A stretch of 64,000 bases of DNA from Naasia lichenicola (GTDB taxonomy: Bacteria; Actinomycetota; Actinomycetes; Actinomycetales; Microbacteriaceae). This document shows, piece by piece, positions 1 to 8,159 of this stretch. Numbering within the stretch: position 1 is the first letter of the stretch; every line of letters begins with the position of its first letter. A program made the translations under genes and the position numbers. The notes under the pieces were generated by a model that saw only the letters and a program-made list of their open reading frames with translations, did not search any database and was not told the origin of the DNA. The DNA lies in assembly GCF_004801885.1 (NCBI RefSeq), contig NZ_SSSM01000001.1:1-64000 (forward strand), written 5' to 3'.

Positions 1-28
1 TGGCGATCCAGCCAAGCCTGGATCAACG

Positions 29-62
29 AAAAGGGGATCCGCCACACGGCGGATCCCCTTTT
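29..62. terminator. Strong bidirectional intrinsic terminator
   Basis: A 15-bp inverted repeat (AAAAGGGGATCCGCC with its exact complement) around an ACAC loop starts with AAAA and ends with TTTT, so it has the stem plus U-tract layout on both strands. It probably ends a gene lying left of the window; no gene can be recognised in bases 1-28. Confidence 0.9.
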
Positions 63-206
63 CCGTTTGCCCGTCGAAGTCTTGCAAGCGGACACCCAGA
101 TCCGAGCCTCGCCCCTCCGAGGATCAGCGGAGATGGGCGCTGTGCGATCCCGGCGAACATGAGCATCCGTCGCAAAAGGCGGGGCAGACCAGGGCAAAAC
201 CTCGGT

Positions 207-212
207 TAGCGT
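207..212 (+). promoter_or_regulatory. -10 box of a leaderless promoter
   Basis: TAGCGT lies 6 nt before the ATG at 219. No Shine-Dalgarno sequence is visible in front of that ATG, so transcription probably starts at or next to the start codon. The same geometry recurs at several other genes in the window. Confidence 0.55.
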
Positions 213-218
213 GGACCT

Positions 219-440
219 ATGGCAAAAAGCTCTCGCGTCCGCTCAACCGCCCGGGGTCTGCTGATCTTGGGGGTCGCCGTGGCAGGCGTGAGTCTGATCG
301 CCGTCGTTGTCGCGAACCTCGTGCAGCTCAATCCGGCCATCCCCGGTGCGGTGCTCGTCGCCAGCTTCGTGCTGGTCATCGTCGTTCTCCCGTTCTACCT
401 TCGGGGCCGGCGCGTGAAGACGGACGAGACCTCGAGCTGA
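219..440 (+). CDS. Small two-helix membrane protein, unknown function
   Basis: This 73-residue protein has a short basic N-terminus, a hydrophobic helix at about residues 13-34, a short polar turn, and a second helix at about 42-61. It ends in a charged tail with several Arg/Lys followed by Asp/Glu. The positive ends suggest both termini are cytoplasmic. No family is recognised. The ATG follows a TAGCGT -10 box by 6 nt, which suggests a leaderless message. It stands alone between the terminator at 29-62 and a gene on the opposite strand. Confidence 0.6.
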   Translation: MAKSSRVRSTARGLLILGVAVAGVSLIAVVVANLVQLNPAIPGAVLVASFVLVIVVLPFYLRGRRVKTDETSS

Positions 441-524
441 CGTCAGAACGCGACGTCTGACCGAGACGTCACTGTCGTGGGTGGCTCACGGCCGCTAGCC
501 CGGCCATGTTGCGCTGCCGGGGTG

Positions 525-1433
525 TCAGGCGACCGGGGAGGCCCACTCGATCACGCGCAGGGCGCGGAGCGTGGTCAGGCGGCTCGCATCTCCGGCCGTT
601 TCGAGCTCGATGATGGGAGTCCCTGCGTGCGATGCGGACCGCCAGGTTCCGTCGCTGCGCCGTGCGTCATGCAGGGTCGCGACCGCCTCCGTGATCCGAG
701 CGTCGGGTCGCGATCCGCTCGCTCGGAGGTAGTCGAGGCCGCGGAGAGCGTCGTAGCACCAGTAGCTCGGGACATGGGGAGTCGCCCAGGATTCGTCGAG
801 CAGACGGTGGCTCGACTTCGAGCGCAGCAGCCCCCGCTCCGTCAGGTAGTCCTCGCCTCGATGCCGTGCAACGGCGAGTTCCCGGGCTGCGGTCACTCGC
901 TCGAACTCGAGGAGCCCCTCGAGGACGCAGATGGTGGAGTGGAATGAGGATCGAGTGCTCGCGGGTGCATCGCAGTTCCAGCCCCCATCGGGAAGCTGTT
1001 CGCGGAGCAGGCGGTCGATGAGTGCCCGGTCGGGACGGCCGAAGTACGCCCCGAGCGTGGCGACGCGGCCGTTCACGCACGCCTCCGTCTCTCCCGAGAA
1101 GAACGGCAGGCCGCCGTTGCGCGCTTCCCACCGCACCTGATCGTGGACGAGGTGCACCGCGTGGCGCACTCGCTCGTCGTCGGGGTCGGCCCTGAGCTCG
1201 AAGAGGAGCCAGAGGGCGTCGGTGGTCGAGTTCCAGCCCTCGGAGTCGTACACGCCTACGCCCCAGTTGCCGTCGGGCTGCTGCAGGTCGAGGATCCTGC
1301 TGACGAGATCCTCGCCGTCGCCGGTGGACGACCGGCCGGAGGAGTCCGTTCGGTCGGCGTGAGCAAGCACCTGTGCGGTGATGGACGGATCGCCGCCGAG
1401 CAGCCAGCGCCTCAGCTCCGCATCGTCCACCAT
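525..1433 (-). CDS. Squalene-cyclase/prenyltransferase-fold (QW repeat) protein
   Basis: The 302-residue protein has repeated glycine-tryptophan segments typical of the alpha-alpha toroid of terpenoid cyclases and prenyltransferases: QQPDGNWGV near residue 50, EQLPDGGWNCD near 145 and a weaker DGTW near 265. It is about half the length of a full squalene-hopene cyclase and I do not see the DxDD acid motif. It may therefore be a single-barrel protein of unknown activity and not a cyclase. The ATG at 1433 was chosen, but a GTG codon follows directly and could also be used. The gene lies downstream of the VOC/HxlR pair on the same strand, 43 bp after the HxlR stop. Confidence 0.7.
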   Translation of the reverse strand: MVDDAELRRWLLGGDPSITAQVLAHADRTDSSGRSSTGDGEDLVSRILDLQQPDGNWGVGVYDSEGWNSTTDALWLLFELRADPDDERVRHAVHLVHDQVRWEARNGGLPFFSGETEACVNGRVATLGAYFGRPDRALIDRLLREQLPDGGWNCDAPASTRSSFHSTICVLEGLLEFERVTAARELAVARHRGEDYLTERGLLRSKSSHRLLDESWATPHVPSYWCYDALRGLDYLRASGSRPDARITEAVATLHDARRSDGTWRSASHAGTPIIELETAGDASRLTTLRALRVIEWASPVA

Positions 1434-1476
1434 GCAGGTCTATCGCATCATCATCCGGTCGGTGCGGTGACCGGTC

Positions 1477-1770
1477 TCAGGGTTCGTGCTGCGTCTCGTC
1501 GGCGCCCCAGCGGCCGAGCGCGCCGATCGCCTCGCGCAGCGCGAGCCCGCGCTCGGTCAGGGCATAGGCCCTGGTGTTGTGACGAAGAGGCAGCCGGGTC
1601 AGCACGCCGGCCACCTCGAGCTCTCGCAGACGGGTCGCGAGCATGCTCATCGGCACTCCGAGGTCGCGCTGCAGGTCCCCGTAGCGCTGAGGGCCGTCGA
1701 GCAGGCGCTCGACGATGAGCAGGGCCCATCGCGATCCGACGACGTCGAGCGCCGCCGCGAGGTCGCTCAC
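1477..1770 (-). CDS. HxlR-family winged-helix regulator
   Basis: A 97-residue HxlR/MarR-like DNA-binding protein. The sequence after the start (LDVVGSRWALLIVERLLDGPQRYGDL) carries the HxlR signature, followed by a recognition helix around SMLATRLRELE and a wing ending in YALTERG. The start is the GTG at 1770, whose GTGA overlaps the stop codon of the upstream VOC gene by 4 bp, so the two are translationally coupled. HxlR proteins often respond to electrophile or redox stress; here a glyoxalase-like enzyme is the obvious partner. A palindrome in the promoter of the pair is a candidate site for autoregulation. No cysteine is present in the protein, so a thiol switch is unlikely. Confidence 0.85.
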   Translation of the reverse strand: MSDLAAALDVVGSRWALLIVERLLDGPQRYGDLQRDLGVPMSMLATRLRELEVAGVLTRLPLRHNTRAYALTERGLALREAIGALGRWGADETQHEP

Positions 1771-2171
1771 GCGGTCGGAGCGACGTCCGGCTTCATCCAG
1801 AACGGCGAGTAGTGGTAGCCGTCGGGGTCGTCGAACTGGCGCTGGTACATGAAGGGGTAGTCGTCGGTGTCGCCGATCCGACCACCGGCAGCCCCCGCGC
1901 GCTCGGTGAGCTCGTCCACCGCCTCGCGGCTGCCCATGTCGAACGAGACGGTGACCTTGGAGGGTGTGTCGGGGCCACCGATGAGGTCCTCGGTGCCGCC
2001 GACGCTCGCGTACATCTCGCGGCTGCCGAGCATGACGTACTGCTCCGGCGCTATCGCGAAGCACGACACGTTGTGGTCGGACATCTCCGTGTTGAGAGTC
2101 CAGCCGAGGGCGGTGTAGAAGGCGGTGGCGCGGTCGACGCTGTCGACGGGGCAGGTGATGAAGATGGGCAT
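1767..2171 (-). CDS. VOC (glyoxalase/dioxygenase-fold) protein
   Basis: A 134-residue vicinal-oxygen-chelate protein starting MPIFITCPV with the beta-alpha-beta pattern DRATAFYTALGW and a C-terminal DDPDGYHYSPFW segment, typical of one-domain VOC proteins. Function within the superfamily (glyoxalase, extradiol dioxygenase or resistance protein) cannot be decided. I chose the ATG at 2171 because a -35/-10 pair (TTGACG, 17 nt, AAGTAT) ends 7 nt before it, fitting a leaderless start. A TTG at 2207 with a GAGGAG ribosome site is an alternative that would add 12 residues and couple it to the GAF gene. It overlaps the HxlR gene by 4 bp. Confidence 0.85.
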   Translation of the reverse strand: MPIFITCPVDSVDRATAFYTALGWTLNTEMSDHNVSCFAIAPEQYVMLGSREMYASVGGTEDLIGGPDTPSKVTVSFDMGSREAVDELTERAGAAGGRIGDTDDYPFMYQRQFDDPDGYHYSPFWMKPDVAPTA

Positions 2172-2177
2172 GTCAGC

Positions 2178-2207
2178 GATACTTTCAAAATCGAAGTGTC
2201 GCGTCAA
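2178..2207 (-). promoter_or_regulatory. Promoter with operator-like palindrome, VOC/HxlR pair
   Basis: On the minus strand TTGACG (2207-2202) and AAGTAT (2184-2179) are spaced by 17 nt and the -10 ends 7 nt before the ATG at 2171. An imperfect inverted repeat at 2178-2200 (GATACTTTC, 6 nt, GAAGTGTC) covers the spacer and -10 box, where a bound repressor would block RNA polymerase. The nearest candidate regulator is the HxlR protein encoded in the same unit. Confidence 0.55.
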
Positions 2208-2216
2208 TGGTGCTCC

Positions 2217-2747
2217 TCAGTGCGGTGGTCGGACGGAAGCGGAACGGTGCAGGTCCAACTGCGCCAAGACGCCGTATAGGCGCAGGAGATGCAGCCAACG
2301 CGAAGGTTGCTCGAAGGGGCGCGGGCTCGGATCGAACAGGTTCAAGGAGCCGATGCGTCCGCCCTCCGCGCTCTCGAGCGGAAAGCCGGCATAGAAGCGG
2401 ATGTGCGGTGCTCCCAGCACGTGCGGCAGTCTCCGGAACCGCGGGTCGGCCGCGGCGTCGGGAACCACCATCCCGTCCGGTTCCTGGATGGCGGCGAGGG
2501 TGAATGACTCTCGGAGCAGGATCCGCTGAGGCACAACGCCCGTCTGGGCCCTATGCAATAAGCGCCCACCGTCGATGACACTCACCGTCGCGGCATTCAC
2601 GTCGAACGAGCTGCACGCCATCGTGACGACCTCGTCGAGTGGCCAGGTCCCGCCCAGTATCAGTGGAGCGAGGGCTTGGGCAGCCGCAGCGCGCGTCTGC
2701 GGGAAGGAGACGTCCGGCCCCAGGATTCTGCGAGGCACCCTGACCAT
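2217..2747 (-). CDS. GAF-domain sensor-like protein
   Basis: A protein of about 176 residues with one GAF domain: residues from about 30 onward contain MACSSFDVNAATVSVIDG, then PDGMVVPDAAADPRF and AGFPLESAEGGRIGSLNLFD, the usual GAF core strands. No output domain follows. Similar free GAF proteins bind small ligands or act as methionine sulfoxide reductases (fRMsr); the cysteines needed for the latter are not evident, so I leave the function open. The ATG at 2747 has GAGAGG just upstream. A longer reading frame extends to 2960 but its first 70 residues are arginine-rich and look non-coding. The gene is divergent from the AraC regulator. Confidence 0.65.
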   Translation of the reverse strand: MVRVPRRILGPDVSFPQTRAAAAQALAPLILGGTWPLDEVVTMACSSFDVNAATVSVIDGGRLLHRAQTGVVPQRILLRESFTLAAIQEPDGMVVPDAAADPRFRRLPHVLGAPHIRFYAGFPLESAEGGRIGSLNLFDPSPRPFEQPSRWLHLLRLYGVLAQLDLHRSASVRPPH

Positions 2748-2941
2748 CAACCCTCTCCGTCGGAATCGCAGCCGGCGGACTGGGATCCCTTCACGGTAGG
2801 TCGGGGACGCAGGGGGAGAAATCCGCCACCCGCGCATGACTATCCACTTTGCGCGGCGCAGGGGCACTCCGAGCCTCCCCGGAATCCCCAGCAGATCGGG
2901 GACCGAGGTCGGATGTCGACATGCGGCGTTTGCGTCAGATC

Positions 2942-2947
2942 TATACT
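2942..2947 (+). promoter_or_regulatory. -10 box of a leaderless promoter
   Basis: TATACT ends 6 nt before the GTG at 2954. There is no ribosome site before that GTG. This supports starting the AraC-family gene here and not at the upstream in-frame codons at 2849 or 2921. Confidence 0.6.
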
Positions 2948-2953
2948 CCCCGG

Positions 2954-3976
2954 GTGCCACAAGCCGCCACGGAACTGTTCACGAGCCATCCGCTCGCAGC
3001 GACAGTCGACATCGACCACGCCCGCCAAGTCCTGAGCGACGTCTACCTCCCGCTCGACTTCCCCTCCGCATCGCCGACCGCAGCCGTCGATCTCCATCTC
3101 AACATGGTCAAGGTCGGCCGGATCACCGCCGGCTACCTGCGATTCGGGGATGCCATCCGGATCCGAACGAGTGAGGCCACCGACTTCCACGTCGACATGC
3201 CGTTGACCGGCAGAGCGACGATGCGGGCCGGCTCGCAGACCCCCGTGCATGGATCACCGCGCACCGGGGCCATCTTCATGCCCGGCCACCCTGCGGATCT
3301 GGACTGCGATGAGGACTTCTCGCAGATGGCGGTGATGATCCCCAAGGCGGAGCTGGAGATCGAACTGGAGAATCTGCTCGGACACAGCGTCACGAAGCCG
3401 CTGGTGTTCTCGGCCGGCTTGGACCTCACCAGCGGGCCGGGATGCGCGGTGCTCGAGACACTTCGATTCATCGACCACGTGTCCACGAGCGCGCCCGACA
3501 TGCTGCAGCACCCGATCGCCGCCCAGCGCCTCGAGCAGGTGCTGATGGAGTCGCTCCTGCTCGCTCAGCCGCACAATCATCAGGAATCCCTCGCCGCCCC
3601 GGTCGCCGCCGCCGGCCCCCGCCCCGTGGCCCATGCCATCGAACTGCTGCGAGGGAGCCTCGAGCACGCATGGACGGTGTCCGAGCTCGCCGTCGCCGTC
3701 TCGGTCAGCGTCCGAAGTCTCCAGGAGGAATTCCGCAGGTCCACGAGCAGCACCCCGATGGGCTATCTGCGCCAACTCCGTCTGGAGCGGATACACGACG
3801 AGCTCCTCGACGCCGAACCGGGCAGCGCAACCGTGAGCGATGTCGCTGCTCGATGGGGAATCACGCACCTGGGCCGATTCGCCGCCAGCTACCAGCGACG
3901 ATTCGGCGAGAAGCCTTCCGAGACCATTCGGCGGGCGGCCGAATCTGCAGAACGGCCGTCGCGGCTCGCGATCTGA
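2954..3976 (+). CDS. AraC-family transcriptional regulator
   Basis: A 340-residue regulator. The N-terminal half matches the AraC_binding_2 type sensor domain (a cupin-like region with FHVDMPLTGRATM and MPGHPADLDCDEDF). The C-terminal ~100 residues hold the double helix-turn-helix: LRGSLEHAWTVSELAVAVSVSVRSLQEEFRR, then GYLRQLRLERIHDEL and VSDVAARWGITHLGRFAASYQRRFGEKPSE. This architecture is common in regulators of aromatic-compound or stress genes. I place the start at the GTG at 2954 because of the adjacent TATACT box. The target is unknown; the divergent GAF gene is a possibility. Confidence 0.88.
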   Translation: MPQAATELFTSHPLAATVDIDHARQVLSDVYLPLDFPSASPTAAVDLHLNMVKVGRITAGYLRFGDAIRIRTSEATDFHVDMPLTGRATMRAGSQTPVHGSPRTGAIFMPGHPADLDCDEDFSQMAVMIPKAELEIELENLLGHSVTKPLVFSAGLDLTSGPGCAVLETLRFIDHVSTSAPDMLQHPIAAQRLEQVLMESLLLAQPHNHQESLAAPVAAAGPRPVAHAIELLRGSLEHAWTVSELAVAVSVSVRSLQEEFRRSTSSTPMGYLRQLRLERIHDELLDAEPGSATVSDVAARWGITHLGRFAASYQRRFGEKPSETIRRAAESAERPSRLAI

Positions 3977-4190
3977 TCGCCGGGCCCACGCACAGCGCGC
4001 GCTGATTCGCGCTCTCGCGCAAATCGGATCGGAGCGCGCGTTCGTCGGATTTCGATCTGGGGGGTCGCTTCGTAGCGTGGTCAGCGCGCCCGACGTGGCG
4101 CACTACCGGGTTGCGGCGCGACCTGGTCGTCACAGGACAGGCCCCGCCTGCTGATCTGATTGTGCAGGCGCTGGTTCGGTGTTGCGTGGC

Positions 4191-5447
4191 CTAGTTCTTG
4201 CCCAACGGCTTCATGTCCGAGTCGGCCGGTCGCGTGTGGTACTGGATGCCTCGGGGCGACAAAACCTGTTCGATGGCGGACACCATGCCGCCGATGAGGC
4301 CCGCCTCGTCGCCCAGCTCGGTGTGCACGATGGACAGGTTCCTCGTCGCCAGGGGCTGCGCCTGCTGGTAGACGACGCTGCGGATCTGCGACAGGACGTC
4401 GTCGGTGCACTGAGTCACCTCACCGCCGATGACCACCCGGGCGGGGTTGCAGAAGTTCACGAAATCGGCGATCGCGTTGCCGAGCACGGCGGCGACCTCC
4501 TTCACGATGCTGACGGTGGTGGCGTCGCCACGGGAGAGCTGATCGATCAGCTCTCGCGAGGTCACCTCTCGACCCAGCGCCTCGCCCACCTTCGCCGCCA
4601 TCGCGTCGACGGATGCGACCGCAGACAGGCACCCGCGGTTGCCGCAGCTGCAGAGGACGTCGGAGGACCCGCTTGCTCGCACATGGCCGATGTCGCCGGC
4701 CGATCCATCGGCGCCATGCAGGAGAAGGCCGCTCTCGCTCACGAAGCCTCCGCCGATGCCCGTGTCGATGTTGACGAGCAGCAGGGGAAGGGTCGCTCCT
4801 CCCAGGGCGCGTGCCTCACCGAGGGACTTCAGGTTGACGTCGTTGTCCACGACGGCGTCGCAGTTGAAGCGGTCCGCCATGAACCTGCATGCCTCGAAGC
4901 CGTCCCAGCCGGGCATGAGGGGCGGGCGCACGACGATGCCTCGGCGCGAATCGACCGGTCCGGGGATGCCGACGGATATTGCGAGCGCTTCGGCGTCGGG
5001 CGTCCCCAGCTCCTCGAGAAGAGCGTCGAAGGCGCTTGCCATCAGCTCGACGACCTCGTCGGGACCTCTGCTGACGTCGACGGAGAGGGTGCGGCGCCCG
5101 AGCACCTGCTTGGCCGGAGTGGTGATGGCGATCCGGACCAGATCGATGGAGATGTCAGCCACCAGGACGACCCCGCGGTCGGGGTTGATCATGAACGAGC
5201 GGGCCGGGCGTCCTCGGGCGGGCTGGCTCGGTGTTCCCGCGTCCCGGATGAGTCCGGCGTCGAGGAGCACTTCCAGATGACCGTCGATGGTGGATCGCGC
5301 GAGGCCGGTCGAGGCGATGATCTCTCGCCGACTCACCTCGCCGCCGTTGGCGATGATGCGCGCGATCGTGCTGCGGGCGGCGTGCGCACTCGGCGAGAGC
5401 TGGCGGTCCGGTTCAAGGAGCTGAACTTCCGTCCATAACGTACCCAT
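4191..5447 (-). CDS. ROK-family sugar-responsive repressor
   Basis: A 418-residue ROK (NagC/XylR-type) regulator. An N-terminal winged helix (VSRREIIASTGLARSTIDGHLEVLLDAGLI) is followed by the sugar-kinase-like domain with DNDVNLKSLGEARALGG and VNIDTGIGGGF. It also has the zinc-binding cysteine cluster CSCGNRGC near residue 270. Such proteins repress sugar genes until their sugar binds. The gene is divergent from the ABC transporter genes at 5545-9224, the likely target. The ATG at 5447 lies 6 nt after a TATGAT box, suggesting a leaderless transcript; an upstream ATG at 5480 is less likely. Confidence 0.93.
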   Translation of the reverse strand: MGTLWTEVQLLEPDRQLSPSAHAARSTIARIIANGGEVSRREIIASTGLARSTIDGHLEVLLDAGLIRDAGTPSQPARGRPARSFMINPDRGVVLVADISIDLVRIAITTPAKQVLGRRTLSVDVSRGPDEVVELMASAFDALLEELGTPDAEALAISVGIPGPVDSRRGIVVRPPLMPGWDGFEACRFMADRFNCDAVVDNDVNLKSLGEARALGGATLPLLLVNIDTGIGGGFVSESGLLLHGADGSAGDIGHVRASGSSDVLCSCGNRGCLSAVASVDAMAAKVGEALGREVTSRELIDQLSRGDATTVSIVKEVAAVLGNAIADFVNFCNPARVVIGGEVTQCTDDVLSQIRSVVYQQAQPLATRNLSIVHTELGDEAGLIGGMVSAIEQVLSPRGIQYHTRPADSDMKPLGKN

Positions 5448-5544
5448 ACTCCGATCATACGCACGCCTTTTACGCCACATATATGTCGAAATGATAATTA
5501 ATCAGGCACTTTTTCACCGTTTCGCGGCTACTTATAGTCGAGCC
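5448..5544. promoter_or_regulatory. Divergent ROK/ABC promoter region with candidate operator
   Basis: Two leaderless promoters face away from each other. TATGAT (minus strand, 5459-5454) is 6 nt before the ROK ATG. TATAGT (plus strand, 5533-5538) with TTTTCA at 5511-5516 is 6 nt before the ABC ATG at 5545. Between them an AT-rich imperfect palindrome TGATAATTAATCA (5492-5504) stands out from the GC-rich surroundings and is the best candidate for the ROK operator. Confidence 0.6.
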
Positions 5545-7086
5545 ATGAACCAACGACGATTCACTCCGGGAGAGGCTGCACCTGCGGCAGGCCGGGATGC
5601 GTCTGCTCCGAGGCTCCAGGTATCGGGCCTCAGCAAGAGCTTCCTGGGGGCGAACGCCCTCGATGATGTCAGCTTCACCATCGAGGCGGGCGAGGTCCTC
5701 GCTCTGATCGGCGAGAACGGTGCCGGCAAGTCCACGCTGATCAAGATCCTCTCGGGTGCGCACCGCCCGGACGCGGGCGAGGTCCTCGTCAACGGGGAGC
5801 GAGTGGACATCCTCAGCCCTCGCGATTCCGAAGATCTCGGCATCGCCACCGTCTACCAGGAGCTGAGCCTCTTCCCCGAGCTGTCCGTGGCCGAGAACCT
5901 CGTATTCGGATCGTTCCCGGGCCGGGGGATCATCGACTGGCGCTCGGCTCGCAAGGAGGCGACGGAGTTCCTCGCCAGTCTCGACGTTCACATCGACGTC
6001 ACCAAGCGGGTGCGCGAGCTCAGCATCGCCGAGAAGCAGATGCTCGAGATCGCGAAGGCCCTCCATCGCCGCGCGCAGATCGTGATCCTCGACGAGCCCA
6101 CCGCCGTTCTCGGCGGCGAGGACGTCGATCACCTCCTCGCCCTCGTCGAAGGACTCAAGAAGCGTGGCGTGAGCGTCATCTTCGTCTCGCACCGTCTGGA
6201 GGAGGTGTTCGGTCTCGCCGATCACTACGTGGTCCTGAAGGACGGCCGACTGACGGGCGCGGGGCGGATCTCCGAGACCGACCACGACGATCTCGTCTCC
6301 AAGATGGTCGGGCGGGAATTCGCGCGGTCCTCCCGCTCGGTCAACCAGAACCTCGGCGACGTCGTCCTCGCGGTGGAGCACCTCGTTCGAGACGGAGTGC
6401 TCGACGATGTCTCCCTCACGGTCCGGGCCGGCGAGGTGCTCGGCATCGCGGGACTCCGCGGAGCCGGCCGCACCGAACTCGCGCGAGCCATCTACGGCGC
6501 AGACACCGTGAACTCCGGAACCGTGCGAGTCAACGGCGTCGACGTGCCGAACGGCAGCCCCCTGCGATCCATCCGGGCAGGCATCGGGCTGGTGCCGGAG
6601 GAGCGGAAGACGCAGGGCATCTTCATCGCCCTGTCCACTGCGGCGAACATCCCGGTCGTCAAGATGCTGCGGCGCGGATTGCGCGTCGTCCGCCCTGCGG
6701 CCGAGCGCAGGCTCGCGCTCGCCTACAAGGACAAGCTGCGGATCAAGGTCGGCGATGTGAATGCCCCTGTCGCCCAGCTCTCCGGGGGAAACCAGCAGAA
6801 GGTCGTGCTCTCGAAGTGGCTCGACGCGGGTGTCGACGTCCTGATCCTGGACGAGCCGACGCGCGGCATCGACGTGGGTGCCAAGCAGGAGATCTACGAG
6901 CTGATCCGCGGCCTGTGCGAGCAGGGCCTCGCCATCATCGTGATCTCCTCCGAGCTCCCCGAGGTGCTGTCGCTCAGCCATCGAATCATCGTGATGCACC
7001 ACGGCAGCGCCGTCGCCGAGCTCGATGGCGAGACGGCAACCGAAGAGCAAGTCATGAACTACGCAGTAGGAGGAAGAGGACAGTGA
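5545..7086 (+). CDS. CUT2-type sugar ABC transporter ATPase (two ATPase domains)
   Basis: The 513-residue protein has two fused nucleotide-binding domains as in RbsA/XylG/MglA. Domain 1 has Walker A GENGAGKST (about residue 56), signature LSIAEKQML and Walker B VILDEPTAVL. Domain 2 has the degenerate P-loop GLRGAGRTE, signature LSGGNQQK and Walker B LILDEPTRGID. It powers import of a monosaccharide through the permease encoded next, whose GTG overlaps this stop codon by 3 bp. The ATG at 5545 is chosen from the TATAGT box 6 nt upstream. It is the first gene of the sugar oxidation cluster and is probably repressed by the divergent ROK regulator. Confidence 0.95.
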   Translation: MNQRRFTPGEAAPAAGRDASAPRLQVSGLSKSFLGANALDDVSFTIEAGEVLALIGENGAGKSTLIKILSGAHRPDAGEVLVNGERVDILSPRDSEDLGIATVYQELSLFPELSVAENLVFGSFPGRGIIDWRSARKEATEFLASLDVHIDVTKRVRELSIAEKQMLEIAKALHRRAQIVILDEPTAVLGGEDVDHLLALVEGLKKRGVSVIFVSHRLEEVFGLADHYVVLKDGRLTGAGRISETDHDDLVSKMVGREFARSSRSVNQNLGDVVLAVEHLVRDGVLDDVSLTVRAGEVLGIAGLRGAGRTELARAIYGADTVNSGTVRVNGVDVPNGSPLRSIRAGIGLVPEERKTQGIFIALSTAANIPVVKMLRRGLRVVRPAAERRLALAYKDKLRIKVGDVNAPVAQLSGGNQQKVVLSKWLDAGVDVLILDEPTRGIDVGAKQEIYELIRGLCEQGLAIIVISSELPEVLSLSHRIIVMHHGSAVAELDGETATEEQVMNYAVGGRGQ

Positions 7087-8114
7087 CCGATTTCAGTCCG
7101 TCGATCCGATCGAACGGGGTCATCAGGACCCTCCGTCGGAACTGGATCACCATCGCGATCTTCATCGTGATGCTCATCGCGCTCGCCGTCTTCGTGCCGG
7201 CGTTCTATCAGCCGGCCAATCTGCTCAACGTGGCGCGACAGTCGTCCATCGTCGGCGTGGTCGCCATCGGCATGACCTTCGTCATCCTGACAGGCGGCAT
7301 CGACCTCTCGGTGGGCTCGATCCTCGCGCTGTCCGGGGTGACCATGGCCATCCTGATCAATCAGGGGATGGTGCCGGGCCTCGCCATCGTCGTCGCACTG
7401 CTCGTCGGCGTGGGCGCGGGCCTGCTGAACGGCCTCATCGTCGCCGTCCTCAAGATCCAGCCGTTCATCGCGACGCTCGCGACGATGGTCGCCATCACCG
7501 GTCTCGCGCTGCGCGTGACCAACGGCGGCCCTCAGGCGTTCAACAACATCGGCGACCTGTTCAACTTCCTGGGAAGCGGGCAGGTGCTGGGTCTTCCCGG
7601 CCCCTTCCTGGTGTTCCTGATCGTGGCGGCCATCGGTGTCCTGGTGCTGCGCTACCTCTCCTTCGGCCGGTTCCTCTATGCGATCGGCGGCAGCTCCGAG
7701 GCGGCACGGCTGTCCGGCGTCCCCACCACCCGGACCCTGCTCCTCGCCTACGCGGTCAGCGGAGTGACGGCAGCTCTCGCCGGGGTGATGACCGCGTCCC
7801 GCCTCGGCGTCGGCGCACCGACTGCCGGCGGGCTCGCGAACCTCGACGCCATCACCGCGGTCGTCATCGGCGGCACCAGCCTCATGGGCGGGGTCGGCGG
7901 CGCGCTCGGCACCGTCTTCGGCGCCGTGCTGCTGGCGGTGCTCTCCAACCTGATGAACCTCATCGGGATCTCACCCTTCGATCAGCAGATCGTCAAGGGC
8001 GTGGTCATCGTGCTGGCGGTCCTGTTCGCCATTCAGGCCACCCGCAGAAGGATCTCCGACCGCCGGGCCAAGCCCGCGCCTCAGGAGAGCGTCCGCGACC
8101 GCCTCCTCCGGTAG
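7083..8114 (+). CDS. CUT2-type sugar ABC transporter permease
   Basis: A 343-residue integral membrane protein of the RbsC family with about eight to ten hydrophobic segments. The family signature SIVGVVAIGMTFVILTGGIDLSVGS lies near residues 56-80, and GGTSLMGGVGGALGTVFGAVLL near 260. It forms the membrane channel for the transporter. Its GTG start at 7083 overlaps the ATPase stop (GTGA), so translation is coupled. The C-terminus ends in a basic cytoplasmic tail. It is followed after 45 nt by the substrate-binding lipoprotein gene. Confidence 0.95.
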   Translation: MTDFSPSIRSNGVIRTLRRNWITIAIFIVMLIALAVFVPAFYQPANLLNVARQSSIVGVVAIGMTFVILTGGIDLSVGSILALSGVTMAILINQGMVPGLAIVVALLVGVGAGLLNGLIVAVLKIQPFIATLATMVAITGLALRVTNGGPQAFNNIGDLFNFLGSGQVLGLPGPFLVFLIVAAIGVLVLRYLSFGRFLYAIGGSSEAARLSGVPTTRTLLLAYAVSGVTAALAGVMTASRLGVGAPTAGGLANLDAITAVVIGGTSLMGGVGGALGTVFGAVLLAVLSNLMNLIGISPFDQQIVKGVVIVLAVLFAIQATRRRISDRRAKPAPQESVRDRLLR

Positions 8115-8159
8115 GTCTCAGACGGCACCACCCATCACACCAACACGGAAGGCCACAGA

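Noticed and set aside
2172-2207. TTG at 2207 as the start of the VOC gene
   Set aside because: It has a good ribosome site, but the promoter and palindrome lie within the added codons and the family similarity begins at the ATG at 2171. I keep it as an alternative only.
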